From: a bacterium
GTDB taxonomy: Bacteria; Patescibacteriota; Saccharimonadia; Saccharimonadales; UBA4665
Length of the DNA stretch: 64,000 nucleotides
Direction of reading: 5' to 3'
NCBI GenBank assembly: GCA_021848145.1
Contig: JAJZMX010000001.1
Coordinates: 60,325 to 124,324 of the forward strand
Shown here: one piece after another, positions 18,341 to 28,210 of the stretch
Layout: every line of letters starts with the position of its first letter
Position numbering within the stretch: position 1 is the stretch's first letter
The notes under the pieces: generated by a model
What the model was told of the DNA's origin: nothing
The model's input: only the letters and a program-made list of their open reading frames with translations
The model's database searches: none
Made by a program: the position numbers and the translations under genes

Positions 18341-20116
18341 ATGCGTTACAAAGAAGTACGCAAAGCGTTGGATAAACGCCAAAAGAAAGCTATTGAAGTT
18401 TCTCGTCGAGCTGAGATAAGCATCGACAAAAATATATTTAGCCGGTTCGACCACCTTTTAGACATTAAGAGGTTTGTGGGTGGCTGGTTGCTCTTTTGGT
18501 TTTTGCTTGTCGGTATTACTGCTTGGCAAATGACTGCATTAGCAGGATATTTCCAGACATTAAGGCCAGTACCCGGTGGCATATACAACGAGGGTATATT
18601 GGGTACATTGACTAACGCTAACCCAATTTATGCAACGAGTGAAGTCGATAGTTCTCTTTCGCGTTTAATTTTTGCCGGCTTACTAACATATAACAGCCAA
18701 AACCAGCTAGTTGATTGCCTTGCAAGAAATTACAGTGTAAGTAATTCAGGGAAGGTATATACCATCAATCTTAAGCCTAACTTAAAGTGGCAAGACGGAA
18801 AGCCTCTTACTGCTTCTGATGTCATATATACAATTAATATGATCCAAAATCCCAGTGCCCAATCACCTCTTTATTCCAGTTGGCAGGGTATAAAAGTAAA
18901 GAAAATTAATTCGCTTACCTTGACCTTTTCCTTGCCTAACCCTCTAGCGTCATTTCCATATTTGTTAACTGTAGGCATTCTGCCGCAGCATATCCTAGGT
19001 AGAATTCCAGCTGCAAGTCTAAGGTCGGCTACCTTTAACACCGACAATCCGATAGGCGCTGGACCGTTTAGTTGGCATGAAATTCAAGTTAATGGTAATA
19101 CTCCAAGCGATGCCATAGAGCAAATTGCACTATTGCCTTTTGACCATTACACCCTTGGCAAGCCCAAACTTAGCGAGTTCATAATTCATGCCTACGCTAA
19201 CAGAAATCAACTGGTACATGCGTTTACATCAGGGCAACTAACTGCTGTTGCCGGACTGGATAAAATCCCGAAGCAGATAAAATCAATGCAAGGGGTTAAG
19301 ATACATAGTCTGATCCTTACTGCTGGCGACTATGTGTTCTTTAAGACACAAAATGACCTTCTAAGTGACGTTAATATCAGACGAGCATTAGTGCTGGCTT
19401 CTAATCCTCAAGCAATAATTTCTAAACTTGGCTATACTACCCTTCCAGTAAACGAGCCGCTTCTAATTGGGCAATTAGCATATAACTCTAAGTATGCTCA
19501 AATTACCAATAACCTATCTGAGGCAAAGTCTATACTCCAGAAAGATGGTTGGAACACCGGCAAAGACGGCATAAGGACAAAAAACGGCCAAAGCCTATCC
19601 CTAAATCTTGTTACTACCAATACGCCAGAAAACCATCTGGTAGTTAGAATACTTGAACAACAGTGGCATGTCCTAGGGGTGCATTTAATGCCAGTATTTG
19701 AGTCGGCCGATACTTACTCCACCACGCTTCAAGACCATAACTATGACATGACTTTAGACGGCATATCCATAGGCATTGACCCCGATGTCTTTGTTTATTG
19801 GGATAGTAGCCAATATGACCCAAGGTCTACTGACCTTAATCTGTCCGAATATAATAGCTCGACGGCAGACTCTGCTCTTGAGGCAGGCAGGACAAGGCTT
19901 AATCCTGCACTAAGGGTTATAAAGTACCAGCCTTTTTTGTCTTCTTGGCAATCAGATGAACCTGCGCTAGGTCTTTACCAGCCAAGAAGCTTATATATAA
20001 CTCGTCAAAGTGTATATGGATTAAGAGATTATGAGATTAACAACCAACAGGGTAGGTATAACAATGTTCAAAATTGGGAAATATTGACAGCTGGGGTAAC
20101 CGATTCCAAGCCTTGA
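18341..20116 (+). CDS. membrane-anchored extracellular solute-binding protein, family 5 (peptide type)
   Basis: This is a substrate-binding protein of the Dpp/Opp ABC importer family, anchored by a transmembrane segment near residues 45-70 rather than a lipobox. Family features include LEPxL-like opening GTLTNANPIYATSEVDSSLSRLIFAGLLTY, LKPNLKWQDGKPLTASDVIYTI and the late VQNWEIL end. No permease or ATPase gene follows; the next feature is a tRNA. Either the partners are elsewhere or the protein works alone. AGGAGCG precedes ATG 18341. Confidence 0.88.
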   Translation: MRYKEVRKALDKRQKKAIEVSRRAEISIDKNIFSRFDHLLDIKRFVGGWLLFWFLLVGITAWQMTALAGYFQTLRPVPGGIYNEGILGTLTNANPIYATSEVDSSLSRLIFAGLLTYNSQNQLVDCLARNYSVSNSGKVYTINLKPNLKWQDGKPLTASDVIYTINMIQNPSAQSPLYSSWQGIKVKKINSLTLTFSLPNPLASFPYLLTVGILPQHILGRIPAASLRSATFNTDNPIGAGPFSWHEIQVNGNTPSDAIEQIALLPFDHYTLGKPKLSEFIIHAYANRNQLVHAFTSGQLTAVAGLDKIPKQIKSMQGVKIHSLILTAGDYVFFKTQNDLLSDVNIRRALVLASNPQAIISKLGYTTLPVNEPLLIGQLAYNSKYAQITNNLSEAKSILQKDGWNTGKDGIRTKNGQSLSLNLVTTNTPENHLVVRILEQQWHVLGVHLMPVFESADTYSTTLQDHNYDMTLDGISIGIDPDVFVYWDSSQYDPRSTDLNLSEYNSSTADSALEAGRTRLNPALRVIKYQPFLSSWQSDEPALGLYQPRSLYITRQSVYGLRDYEINNQQGRYNNVQNWEILTAGVTDSKP

Positions 20117-20166
20117 GTTTTAAGGCTAAAACAACTAATATATCCAGGCATAAATTAGCTTCATTT

Positions 20167-20253
20167 GCGGATGTGGCGGAATGGTAGACGCGCTAGCTTC
20201 AGGAGCTAGTGGGCTTTATGCTCGTGGAGGTTCAAGTCCTCTCATCCGCACCA
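20167..20253 (+). tRNA. tRNA-Leu (anticodon CAG)
   Basis: The acceptor GCGGATG pairs with CATCCGC. The anticodon loop TTCAGGA is closed by CTAGC/GCTAG, a long type II variable arm is present, the T-loop is TTCAAGT, and CCA is encoded. GG at the D-loop positions 18-19 is canonical. Confidence 0.97.
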
Positions 20254-20337
20254 CTTAATGGGCAAGCGTTTTGTTTCCCGTTGTGCTATTATCTAGACCT
20301 AGAGAAAGATGAAAACGGAGCATAGCACTAATTAGTA

Positions 20338-21975
20338 ATGAATAAGGTGGCGCACTACTTACAAGAGCATGTTGCCGGTGAAGTTATGACCAGCAATGAT
20401 GCTCGTGGATATTTTTCTACGGACAACAGTATTTTTTCCATTACGCCAAGCGTAATAGTTTACCCTAAAAACGAAAGTGATGTTCGCAAGACTGCTAGAT
20501 TTGCCTGGCAACTAGCGGAAAGGGGAAGGATATTACCCCTAACTGCTAGGGGCAACGGTACAGATTTGACAGGTGCAGCTATTGGCCATGGGGTTATATT
20601 GGCTTTCCCGGCTCATCTTAACAAGGTTAAATACTTTGACCAGAAAGATTCAAAGATCACTGTTGAGGCAGGGATTAATTTTGGAAAATTGCAACAATTG
20701 TTAATGTCTTATTACAGGTTCATTCCAGCTGCTCCGGCAAGTTTTGAATATTCTACTATTGGTGGAGCAGTCGGCAATAATGCTTCTAGTATGCGTTCCT
20801 TGAAATATGGCGATATGCGATCCTATGTATCTGGCTTAAGAGTCGTTTTGGCAAATGGAGAAGTCATAGAAACCCAACGTTTGAACAAAAAGGAGCTGAA
20901 TAAAAAGTTAGGGCTAGCTACCTTCGAGGGTGAGGTTTACCGATCCTTGGATAAACTACTTGAAGAGAACAGAGAGTTGGTTGAAAAAAGTGTTATTAAC
21001 ATAACCAAGAATGCTGCAGGTTATGACTTAAAAGATGTAAAGCTTGATGATGGATCGTTTGACCTTACTCCCCTGTTTGTTGGTAGCCAAGGTACTTTAG
21101 GGCTAGTTTCTGAAGTAACCCTAACTAGCCAACCTCTAAAATCGGAACCAACTCTAATAACTGCTTATTTTGACAGTTCTAACGATTTACAGTCGGCAGT
21201 ACTTGATCTTCGATCCCTACCAGATATGCCAAGTGCTATGGAGCTTGTTGACTCACAACTGCTAAGCATGGTTTCAGAGATCAATGGCAATTACCTTAAA
21301 GATGTTATTACCCCACCGTTTCCAAAGTTTGTGCTGTTGGTAGAAATAGATAACGAAAGCGAACATAAAAAGAATAAAGAAGTTAAAAAAGCGGAAAAAA
21401 TTTTAAATAAGTATGCCCAGAACTTGCATATAGAAGATAATCCCGAACGCCAGCAATTAATTTGGAAAGTCAGGGAAGCTTCTGCATTGCTTAGTTCGCA
21501 TAATGATGGAAACCTTAATCCTCTTCCTCTTGTAGACGACGGAATAGTTCCCGTGGACCAGCTAGCTGCATTTATAAACTCTATCTATTCACTATTTAGT
21601 CGAGAGCATCTGAAAGTGGCAATTTGGGGGCATGCCGGAGATGCAAATTTGCATGTACAGCCTTACCTTAATATAGGCCAAGTAGGTGACCGCCAAAAAG
21701 CTTTCCGAATGATGGAGGAATTTTGCAAGACTGTACGAGAACTCGGTGGCTCTACCACCGCACAATACAATGAAGGACGCTTAAGGGGACCATATTCATC
21801 GAAGCTATTTACTCAAGACGTATATGATCTATTTACTAAGGTAAAAAATATTTTTGATCCATATGACATACTCAACCCTGGAGTCAAAATAAACGTCAGT
21901 ATTGACGAAGTCAAACCTATTCTTAGGCATAAATATAGCTTAGATCATGTGTATGACCACCTACCACTCTCTTAA
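20338..21975 (+). CDS. FAD-binding oxidoreductase (GlcD/D-lactate dehydrogenase-like)
   Basis: A PCMH-type flavoprotein that probably oxidises a 2-hydroxy acid. The FAD-binding domain spans residues 30-220 (PLTARGNGTDLTGAAIGHGVIL, and PASFEYSTIGGAVGNNASS). The FAD-oxidase C domain spans about 270-530 (WGHAGDANLHVQPYL, STTAQYNEGRLRGPYSSKLF, FDPYDILNPGVKIN). No Fe-S cluster domain is present, so it is the single-subunit type. The 5' leader contains a 7-bp inverted repeat, GTGCTAT (20283-20289) with ATAGCAC (20322-20328). Its substrate cannot be told from sequence. Confidence 0.88.
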   Translation: MNKVAHYLQEHVAGEVMTSNDARGYFSTDNSIFSITPSVIVYPKNESDVRKTARFAWQLAERGRILPLTARGNGTDLTGAAIGHGVILAFPAHLNKVKYFDQKDSKITVEAGINFGKLQQLLMSYYRFIPAAPASFEYSTIGGAVGNNASSMRSLKYGDMRSYVSGLRVVLANGEVIETQRLNKKELNKKLGLATFEGEVYRSLDKLLEENRELVEKSVINITKNAAGYDLKDVKLDDGSFDLTPLFVGSQGTLGLVSEVTLTSQPLKSEPTLITAYFDSSNDLQSAVLDLRSLPDMPSAMELVDSQLLSMVSEINGNYLKDVITPPFPKFVLLVEIDNESEHKKNKEVKKAEKILNKYAQNLHIEDNPERQQLIWKVREASALLSSHNDGNLNPLPLVDDGIVPVDQLAAFINSIYSLFSREHLKVAIWGHAGDANLHVQPYLNIGQVGDRQKAFRMMEEFCKTVRELGGSTTAQYNEGRLRGPYSSKLFTQDVYDLFTKVKNIFDPYDILNPGVKINVSIDEVKPILRHKYSLDHVYDHLPLS

Positions 21976-21988
21976 ACCGGCAACAGTT

Positions 21989-22254
21989 CTATAGCTTCCT
22001 TAAGCAGTAAGCCATGTGACCCATGAAGATTTTATTCAGACTATCTATATTTTGAAGAAGGAACCAGTCTATATCTTGGGTGTCGTCAACGGCTTTTGGC
22101 ATAGGCATTTCTTGAATTTGGAAAGTAGGGCAATTGTGTTCACCCAATCGTAGGCAGTTGTACGGATATTCGCAACTGGGATCGAGTAGACTTTTTTAGG
22201 CTCTATAGCTCTGTCAGTAAGTATATTGAGAGTAGAAAACTGTATGACAGTCAA
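21989..22254 (-). pseudogene. decayed minus-strand ORF of unknown family
   Basis: The 340-bp gap between the flavin oxidase and tRNA-Leu holds two minus-strand frames that join into one protein-like text. The first reads IPVANIRTTAYDWVNTIAL. After a shift near 22110 the second reads MPMPKAVDDTQDIDWFLLQN and ends at 21989. No ribosome-binding site or ATG is visible at the upstream end. It is most likely a frameshifted gene remnant; a chance pattern is possible. Confidence 0.3.
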
Positions 22255-22317
22255 ATCTCTGTTTATCCGGTTTTAGAAACTTTGGCATAAGATGCTAAAA
22301 TAGCATAGCCATTGCCC

Positions 22318-22404
22318 GCGCGAGTGCTGGAATCGGTAGACAGGCCAGCTTGAGGTGCTGGTGTCCGTATGGACGTGGAGGTTCAAGTCCTCTCTCGCGC
22401 ACCA
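22318..22404 (+). tRNA. tRNA-Leu (anticodon GAG)
   Basis: The acceptor GCGCGAG pairs with CTCGCGC. The anticodon loop TTGAGGT is closed by CCAGC/GCTGG, a long variable arm is present, and CCA is encoded. The D-loop GG and T-loop TTCAAGT are canonical. Confidence 0.97.
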
Positions 22405-22411
22405 AATACAT

Positions 22412-22488
22412 GGGTGCTTAGCTCAGCTGGCTAGAGCGCTTCGTTTACACCGAAGAAGTCGGGGGTTCGAGTCCCTCAGCACCCACCA
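22412..22488 (+). tRNA. tRNA-Val (anticodon TAC)
   Basis: It lies seven bases after tRNA-Leu(GAG). The acceptor GGGTGCT pairs with AGCACCC. The anticodon loop TTTACAC is closed by CTTCG/CGAAG, the T-loop is TTCGAGT, and CCA is encoded. Confidence 0.97.
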
Positions 22489-22506
22489 TTATTTATAAGC
22501 AAGACC

Positions 22507-23736
22507 CTATATTATTTGCCAGGGATGCAATATTCGCCAATACCACGTAGGGCTTGATGTCGAATCCAGCGTCACGACAGGCACACTTATTGATTTGTCT
22601 AATTGGCTTTGGTGAGCGGTTATTGTACCTATATACGTACCAGCTGTTGATGGTATATGTAAATGGTTAATACCTAGATTGGCTTTAACTTGTTGTCCTT
22701 GCAGTAGATATTCTACTAGATTTTTTGATGCACCTATCTGTACTACTCCTCCCCACGGTTCTTTGAATTCACCCAAAACCTCACCTTTACTGACTAAGAT
22801 AGTTTGGTTAAAATCGTTTTCAAGAGAGATGACTAAAGGTACCGTGTCTTTAAGTGCATCCGACAGATGCGGGGCTCCCATTATTGCTGTTAAAACTGTT
22901 ACTTTTTGAGATCCAACTGTTGCTATGGCGGCCCCCAAAAAGACACCGCCCGCCTGGTTGGAGTTTCCTGTTTTGATTCCTATGATCGCGTTTTGTCCAA
23001 GTATATTGTCATAATTGTCCATTACGCCAACATTAGGCACTACAACAGTTTTCTTAGCTACAATGTGTGCAATAACGGTGTTTTCCATTGCTAAGCTCCC
23101 TAGCTTAATCATGTCGTCTGCAGTTGATGTCGTAGACGGCAAAAAGCCACTGGCATCTCCACCGATAGTAGTACTATCTAGGCCTAATTGTTTGACATAG
23201 TTATTGGCAAATGAATCGTAGGAAGATAAGGATCCGTATGCCCAGCTAGCCAGAGCATCGGCAATATTATTGCCTGATGGAATTAACATAGCTTCGAGCA
23301 TCTGGTATTCACTGAGCTGTTCACCTTGATAAACAGGCACAACTGATCCTTGTTCTGCTACGTAATTAACATAGTAGTTATAATCTGTTTGAGTGATCGT
23401 TATCATTGGGCCCTGTTCCCCGAGGCTTAATGGGTATTTTTTGAGTACCGATAAGGCTGTAACAAGTTTAGCAACACTAGCTGTGGGTTTTGGAGTTTGC
23501 GATCCGTGTGATTGTATTACACCTTCTCCAACTATGCCTACTGCCGATTCACCGTAATTTGGCCAAGGCAAATTACCTACGGGTGTGTTAATTTTAAGAG
23601 CTGAAGTATTTGCAAGTGCACGTAGAGACTTAATTGGCAAAAGAAGACATAAGGCTACATATAGAGCTATTAGGCAAAGTATAAAAGCCGAAGTGTATAC
23701 TCGGCGCTTAGTGTGTTTAGGTTTAGATGATGTCAC
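22507..23736 (-). CDS. dacA: D-alanyl-D-alanine carboxypeptidase (S11, PBP5/6-like)
   Basis: This penicillin-binding enzyme trims the terminal D-Ala of stem peptides outside the membrane. An N-terminal transmembrane segment lies near residues 14-35. All three active-site motifs are present: SVAK in KPTASVAKLV near residue 86, SGN in PSGNNIADAL near 153, and KTG in GIKTGNSNQAGG near 256. A C-terminal beta domain follows (SKGEVLGEF to the end). It runs opposite to its neighbours: divergent from lemA (67 bp shared upstream region) and convergent on the tRNAs. Confidence 0.92.
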   Translation of the reverse strand: MTSSKPKHTKRRVYTSAFILCLIALYVALCLLLPIKSLRALANTSALKINTPVGNLPWPNYGESAVGIVGEGVIQSHGSQTPKPTASVAKLVTALSVLKKYPLSLGEQGPMITITQTDYNYYVNYVAEQGSVVPVYQGEQLSEYQMLEAMLIPSGNNIADALASWAYGSLSSYDSFANNYVKQLGLDSTTIGGDASGFLPSTTSTADDMIKLGSLAMENTVIAHIVAKKTVVVPNVGVMDNYDNILGQNAIIGIKTGNSNQAGGVFLGAAIATVGSQKVTVLTAIMGAPHLSDALKDTVPLVISLENDFNQTILVSKGEVLGEFKEPWGGVVQIGASKNLVEYLLQGQQVKANLGINHLHIPSTAGTYIGTITAHQSQLDKSISVPVVTLDSTSSPTWYWRILHPWQII

Positions 23737-23806
23737 TATTATTTATGATACACGATCTACCTGAAGCTAATGTATAATAAAAATAAGAGTAATTAAGGAG
23801 TAATTG

Positions 23807-24373
23807 ATGGTCGCTCTAATTGTAGTAATAGTGATCGTTCTGCTTTTGATAGTATTTGTATTTACGTCATACAACGGGCTTGTACGCTTAAACCAGCAGG
23901 TAGATGAAGCTTGGAGTGATATTACAGTACAGCTTAAAAGGCGTTACGACCTTATTCCAAACTTAGTTAATGCGGTTAAGGGTTATGCTGCTCACGAAAA
24001 AAGTGTATTTGAAGATGTTACTTCAGCCAGGTCAAAAGCTTTAAGTGCCAATGGCGTAGCTGAAACCACTAAAGCAGAAAACCAGTTTCAGTCGACACTA
24101 AAAAGCTTATTTGCGGTAGCGGAGAATTATCCAGACCTAAAAGCTACTCAAAACTTTCAGGAACTTCAGGCCGAATTAGTTGACACGGAAGACAAGATTC
24201 AAGCTTCACGCAGGTTTTATAACGGAATGGTCCGTGACTTCAATACTAAACGAAGGACTTTCCCGACTAAATTATTTGCGAGCATGGCGGGGTATAAGCA
24301 GGATAAGGAGTACTTTGAGCTGGACGAAGCCCAAGAAGCCCAGGTTGAACAGCCAGTTAATGTGAACTTCTAA
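23807..24373 (+). CDS. lemA: LemA family protein
   Basis: A membrane-anchored helical-bundle protein that is commonly paired with HtpX. An N-terminal transmembrane segment (residues 3-22) is followed by the classic YNGLVRLNQQVDEAWSDI and LKRRYDLIPNLVNAVKGYA stretches. AAGGAG is six bases before ATG 23807, and a TATAAT at 23773-23778 gives a promoter. It lies 19 nt before htpX and is presumably transcribed with it. The molecular role of LemA is unclear. Confidence 0.94.
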   Translation: MVALIVVIVIVLLLIVFVFTSYNGLVRLNQQVDEAWSDITVQLKRRYDLIPNLVNAVKGYAAHEKSVFEDVTSARSKALSANGVAETTKAENQFQSTLKSLFAVAENYPDLKATQNFQELQAELVDTEDKIQASRRFYNGMVRDFNTKRRTFPTKLFASMAGYKQDKEYFELDEAQEAQVEQPVNVNF

Positions 24374-24392
24374 AGCTCTAAACCGTATAATC

Positions 24393-25274
24393 ATGTATTC
24401 GGAGATTGCCCACAATAAACGCAAGTCTATTTTAATCATGGCGGTCTTTGTCCTGATTATTGCAGGACTTGCGGACGCTATTGACTATGCTTATGCCGGA
24501 GGTAGTCCAGCGGTCTTAATAGGAGTTGTCGTTGGCGCCCTTATCTATTCCCTAATTAGTTATTTTATGGGTATGCGTTTAAGCCTGGCAGTTAACGGAG
24601 CCCGTGAGATCACGAAAAAGGACAACCCAAGGCTATGGAAAACTGTTGAAAATTTAAGTATTACGGATGGTCTTCCGATGCCAAGGGTTTATATCATGGA
24701 TGATCCGGCTCCTAACGCTTTTGCCACGGGTCGTGATCCTAAGCATGCAGCAGTTTGTGCTACCTCTGGTTTGCTAGATATTATGAGTGATGACGAACTT
24801 ACAGGGGTATTCGCTCATGAAATGGGCCACGTCAAGAACTATGATAGTCGCGTTAGCATGATCGCTTTTGCGCTTACTGCCGCAATAGCCCTAATTGCGG
24901 ACATCCTACTAAGAATGAGTATCTTCAGAGGAGGGGATAATAGCGAGGAGGATCAAATAGCCTTATTTATTGGCATTGCCGCAGCAATCTTAGCACCTGT
25001 CGTTGCATTCTTAATTCAAATGGCAGTATCTAGGCAAAGAGAGTATTTGGCTGATGCGACCGGTGCTTTAACGACACGCTATCCCGAAGCTTTAGCTTCT
25101 GCCCTTAAGAAGATAGAGAATACAGGAAGTACCCTAAAACGCCAGAATACAGCTACCGCCCACTTCTTTTTCACGAACCCCCTAAAAGCACACTCCCTAA
25201 CTAATCTCTTCAGCACACATCCTCCTATTGAAGAGAGAATTAAAAGACTCGAGAATATGGATACTCATGCCTAG
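24393..25274 (+). CDS. htpX: HtpX-type zinc metalloprotease
   Basis: A membrane-bound M48 protease for quality control of membrane proteins. Two N-terminal transmembrane helices are followed by the zinc motif HEMGH (FAHEMGHVKNYDSR, near residue 140). Further helices and the third-ligand region REYLADATGAL follow. Its length (293 aa) is normal. It forms an operon with lemA upstream and overlaps the next membrane-protein gene by eight bases. Confidence 0.95.
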   Translation: MYSEIAHNKRKSILIMAVFVLIIAGLADAIDYAYAGGSPAVLIGVVVGALIYSLISYFMGMRLSLAVNGAREITKKDNPRLWKTVENLSITDGLPMPRVYIMDDPAPNAFATGRDPKHAAVCATSGLLDIMSDDELTGVFAHEMGHVKNYDSRVSMIAFALTAAIALIADILLRMSIFRGGDNSEEDQIALFIGIAAAILAPVVAFLIQMAVSRQREYLADATGALTTRYPEALASALKKIENTGSTLKRQNTATAHFFFTNPLKAHSLTNLFSTHPPIEERIKRLENMDTHA

Positions 25275-26172
25275 GGCAACTACATTACAAAAAAAACCGA
25301 TTCCTAAGAAAGCTATAACGAGAAAGCCTATAGTTAAGACAATTCCTAGGACACAGATGCCAAGTGTTTGGGAGCTTACAAAAAAATGTATATCTGTACT
25401 TTGGCCAGAACGGTGGCTGTTCTTGGGGATAATAGGTACATTTGGTCTTGTAGACCTTGTTCTAGCTAAGGGATTTACGATTGGCGCTAGTTCAAGTAGC
25501 CAGTTAATCAGCGGCAGCGTTCCTAAACTAGGCGTTGGTTTAATCACTTACGCTCAGATGTTGGCAACAATAGGAAATGGTAGTAGTGGCGGTGGATTCG
25601 GGTTTTCTTTAGTTCTGACAATTTTCGCTAGTCTTGCAATAATATGGTCACTAAGAAATAGTAGCAATAAAGTAAAAGTCGGATTACGCGATGCCTACTA
25701 TAGGGGGATGTACCCACTAATACCCTTCGTGATAATTCTATCGATTATTGGCCTTGAACTTCTGCCTTTGATCGGTGGGTTAACTGTGTATATTACGGCT
25801 ATGAATAGTTCAATTGCCCTAGATTCGATAGAAAAGCTGGTTTTTTTAGTTTTACTTTTCGTCCTAGCGGTTATTACGATGTTCTGGCTGAGTAGTTCCG
25901 TGTTTGCGCTATATATTTCAACTTTGCCCGATATGACACCCATAAAAGCACTTCGATCAGCTAAAGTTCTAGTGAAAAAGCGACGTTTAGCAGTAATTTT
26001 AAGGATATTGTTTTTACCCTTTGTTTTGCTTTTAGTTTCCTTGGCTATTATGCTTCCAATAATTATCTTTGTTCCTGTAATGGCATCTTGGGTATTTTTT
26101 GTTTTATCACTTTTAATGTTATTGGTGTTCCATAGCTATATGTATAACTTTTATAGGGAGCTTATAGCGTGA
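25267..26172 (+). CDS. multi-pass membrane protein of unknown function
   Basis: No family is recognised. A basic N-terminus (PKKAITRKPIVK) precedes a hydrophobic protein with about six transmembrane segments, including one near FLGIIGTFGLVDLVLA and two at the C-terminus. The Gly/Ser loop SSGGGFGFS lies between helices 1 and 2. The start is set at ATG 25267, eight bases before the htpX stop. The end overlaps the ligA GTG start as GTGA. It is thus embedded in a lemA-htpX-ORF-ligA transcription unit. Confidence 0.75.
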   Translation: MPRATTLQKKPIPKKAITRKPIVKTIPRTQMPSVWELTKKCISVLWPERWLFLGIIGTFGLVDLVLAKGFTIGASSSSQLISGSVPKLGVGLITYAQMLATIGNGSSGGGFGFSLVLTIFASLAIIWSLRNSSNKVKVGLRDAYYRGMYPLIPFVIILSIIGLELLPLIGGLTVYITAMNSSIALDSIEKLVFLVLLFVLAVITMFWLSSSVFALYISTLPDMTPIKALRSAKVLVKKRRLAVILRILFLPFVLLLVSLAIMLPIIIFVPVMASWVFFVLSLLMLLVFHSYMYNFYRELIA

Positions 26173-28187
26173 ACCACACTCAAGCAAAAGAGCGTGTAGC
26201 TAAACTCAAGGATTTAATAAACGATTATCGCTACCACTATCACGTACTAAACGAATCAATAATGAGCGAAGAGGCTGCCGACAGTCTAAAGCATGAACTG
26301 TCAAAGCTTGAAGAACAGTATCCAGACTTGGTAACTCCAGACAGTCCAACTCAAAGAGTCGCCGGAGCAGTATTACCCGGATTTGCCCAAGTTGAGCATT
26401 CTAAGAGGATGCTTAGTTTAAGCGATGTATTTAGCGAAGGGGAGATCGAGGCTTGGGTAAAACGCATAGATAAGGCGGCCCCTGGAAGAAAACTTGAATT
26501 CTTTACAGACATAAAAATGGATGGATTAGCTTGTGCTTTAATTTACCGGGATGGTTTATTAGACCGCGGGGTTACTCGGGGTGACGGATTTGTTGGCGAA
26601 GACGTGACAGCAAATGTTCGAACTATAGAGTCTGTTCCTCTTTCACTGCGAAAAACAAATAAGTATGCAGAGTTTTTGCAAGGCAAGACTGAGATCAGGG
26701 GAGAAATCGTTATGTATAAAAAGGATTTCAGGAGGCTTAACTTAAAACGCAAAAAGGCAAATCAGCCTTTGTTTGCTAATCCCAGAAACACTGCTGCTGG
26801 AACCATCCGACAACTAGATCCTTCACTTGTTGCCTCTAGGCCACTCCATTTTCGGGCATATGATCTTTTGCGCGAAAAAGAGAGTGAAGTGTCTACATAT
26901 AGCTTTGCCTACGATGTTTTAAGTGAGCTGGGCTTTAGTACAAACCAGGCTGCAACTGTGCTTAATAGTGTTAAGGAAATAATGAATTTTGCAAATGAAT
27001 GGGAAACCAGGCGTTTAGGCTTAGAGTTTAATACCGATGGGCTTGTCGTAAAAGTTAATGACCGAGAACTATATGAAAGCTTGGGAGTGGCCGGAAAGGC
27101 ACCACGAGGAGCCATTGCATTTAAATATGCTGCTGAACAGGCAACAACGGTAGTCAAAGACATCTTTGTATCCATTGGTAGAACCGGAACTGCAACTCCA
27201 GTAGCAATGTTGGAACCTGTTGTGATAGCTGGGAGTACTGTGCAGATGGCTACTCTCCACAACGAAAGCGAAGTACATCGAAAAGATATAAGAATAGGCG
27301 ACAGTGTAATTGTTCATAAGGCCGGCGACATTATTCCCGAAGTTGTAGAGCCGCTTCCAAGTCTCCGAACCGGCAAAGAAAAAATCTTTAAAATGCCTAT
27401 CAACTGTCCCGATTGTGGCAGTAAACTTATTAAGTTAAAGGTCGAAGATGTGGCCTGGCGCTGCCCAAACACGTCATGTCCTTCTAGGTCTTGGAAGCAA
27501 ATTCAGCACTTTGCCTCCAAAGAAGCTTTAGATATTGAGGGACTTGGAGAGAAGAATGTCATCTTGCTCCTGGAATCAGGACTAATTAAGGATGCGGCAG
27601 ATATTTATACCTTGAAACCAGAAAACTTAATACGTCTAGATAGGTTTGCAGAGATTTCCGCGAACAAGCTTGTAAAAGCAATAAAGGAAAAAACACACCC
27701 ATCGCTCCCACGCTTTCTTTATGGCCTAGGGATCAGGCATATTGGATCCCAAACAGCAATTGATCTATCTAATTATTTCAAAAACATTGAGGTTATCATG
27801 AATGCAAGCGTAGATGAGTTGGCATCCATAGAAGGCATTGGTGAAATAGTTGCAGAAGCAGTCGTTGAATACTTCTCTGAGCCAAAACACCAAAAGCTGC
27901 TGTCTAAATTTAAAGGTCTAGGGGTATGGCCAGTAGAGGACGAACACGTAAGTAGCAAGTTGGAAGGAAATAATTTTGTAATAACCGGTACTCTTGAGGG
28001 CATGTCTAGAGAAGATGCCGCAGATAAAGTACGCAAGCTCGGCGGTCGGTTCCAGAGTAGTGTTGCCCAAGACACGGACTATTTGGTTATAGGCAGTAAA
28101 CCAGGTGGCAATAAAATATCTAAAGCTAAAACATTTGGCACCAAAACTCTAAATGAGGAAGAGTTTCTAGCTCTACTTGACTCATAG
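26169..28187 (+). CDS. ligA: NAD-dependent DNA ligase
   Basis: LigA seals nicks in replication and repair. The N-terminal Ia region (NDYRYHYHVLNESIMSEEAAD) is followed by the adenylation motif KMDG with its Lys near residue 116. An OB domain follows, and a Cys4 zinc finger is near residue 415 (CPDCGSKL and CPNTSCPSRS). Tandem HhH motifs and a C-terminal BRCT domain (residues 595-672) complete it. The length (672 aa) is normal. The GTG start overlaps the upstream stop. A promoter for a small RNA lies over its last codons. Confidence 0.97.
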   Translation: MNHTQAKERVAKLKDLINDYRYHYHVLNESIMSEEAADSLKHELSKLEEQYPDLVTPDSPTQRVAGAVLPGFAQVEHSKRMLSLSDVFSEGEIEAWVKRIDKAAPGRKLEFFTDIKMDGLACALIYRDGLLDRGVTRGDGFVGEDVTANVRTIESVPLSLRKTNKYAEFLQGKTEIRGEIVMYKKDFRRLNLKRKKANQPLFANPRNTAAGTIRQLDPSLVASRPLHFRAYDLLREKESEVSTYSFAYDVLSELGFSTNQAATVLNSVKEIMNFANEWETRRLGLEFNTDGLVVKVNDRELYESLGVAGKAPRGAIAFKYAAEQATTVVKDIFVSIGRTGTATPVAMLEPVVIAGSTVQMATLHNESEVHRKDIRIGDSVIVHKAGDIIPEVVEPLPSLRTGKEKIFKMPINCPDCGSKLIKLKVEDVAWRCPNTSCPSRSWKQIQHFASKEALDIEGLGEKNVILLLESGLIKDAADIYTLKPENLIRLDRFAEISANKLVKAIKEKTHPSLPRFLYGLGIRHIGSQTAIDLSNYFKNIEVIMNASVDELASIEGIGEIVAEAVVEYFSEPKHQKLLSKFKGLGVWPVEDEHVSSKLEGNNFVITGTLEGMSREDAADKVRKLGGRFQSSVAQDTDYLVIGSKPGGNKISKAKTFGTKTLNEEEFLALLDS

Positions 28188-28204
28188 TCAAGAACGGCTA
28201 TGCT
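28177..28204 (+). promoter_or_regulatory. promoter of the predicted RNA downstream of ligA
   Basis: TTGACT (28177-28182), a 16-bp spacer and TATGCT (28199-28204) predict a start near 28211. The -35 element overlaps the last ligA codons. Confidence 0.5.
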
Positions 28205-28210
28205 TATATT

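Noticed and set aside
22069..22254. 61-codon minus-strand ORF as an intact gene
   Set aside because: TTG start with no ribosome-binding site, and the protein-like text continues in another frame; listed as a pseudogene instead.
24386..24391. TATAAT just before the htpX ATG as its promoter
   Set aside because: It is one base from the start codon, so transcription would begin inside the gene; htpX is better read as part of the lemA operon.
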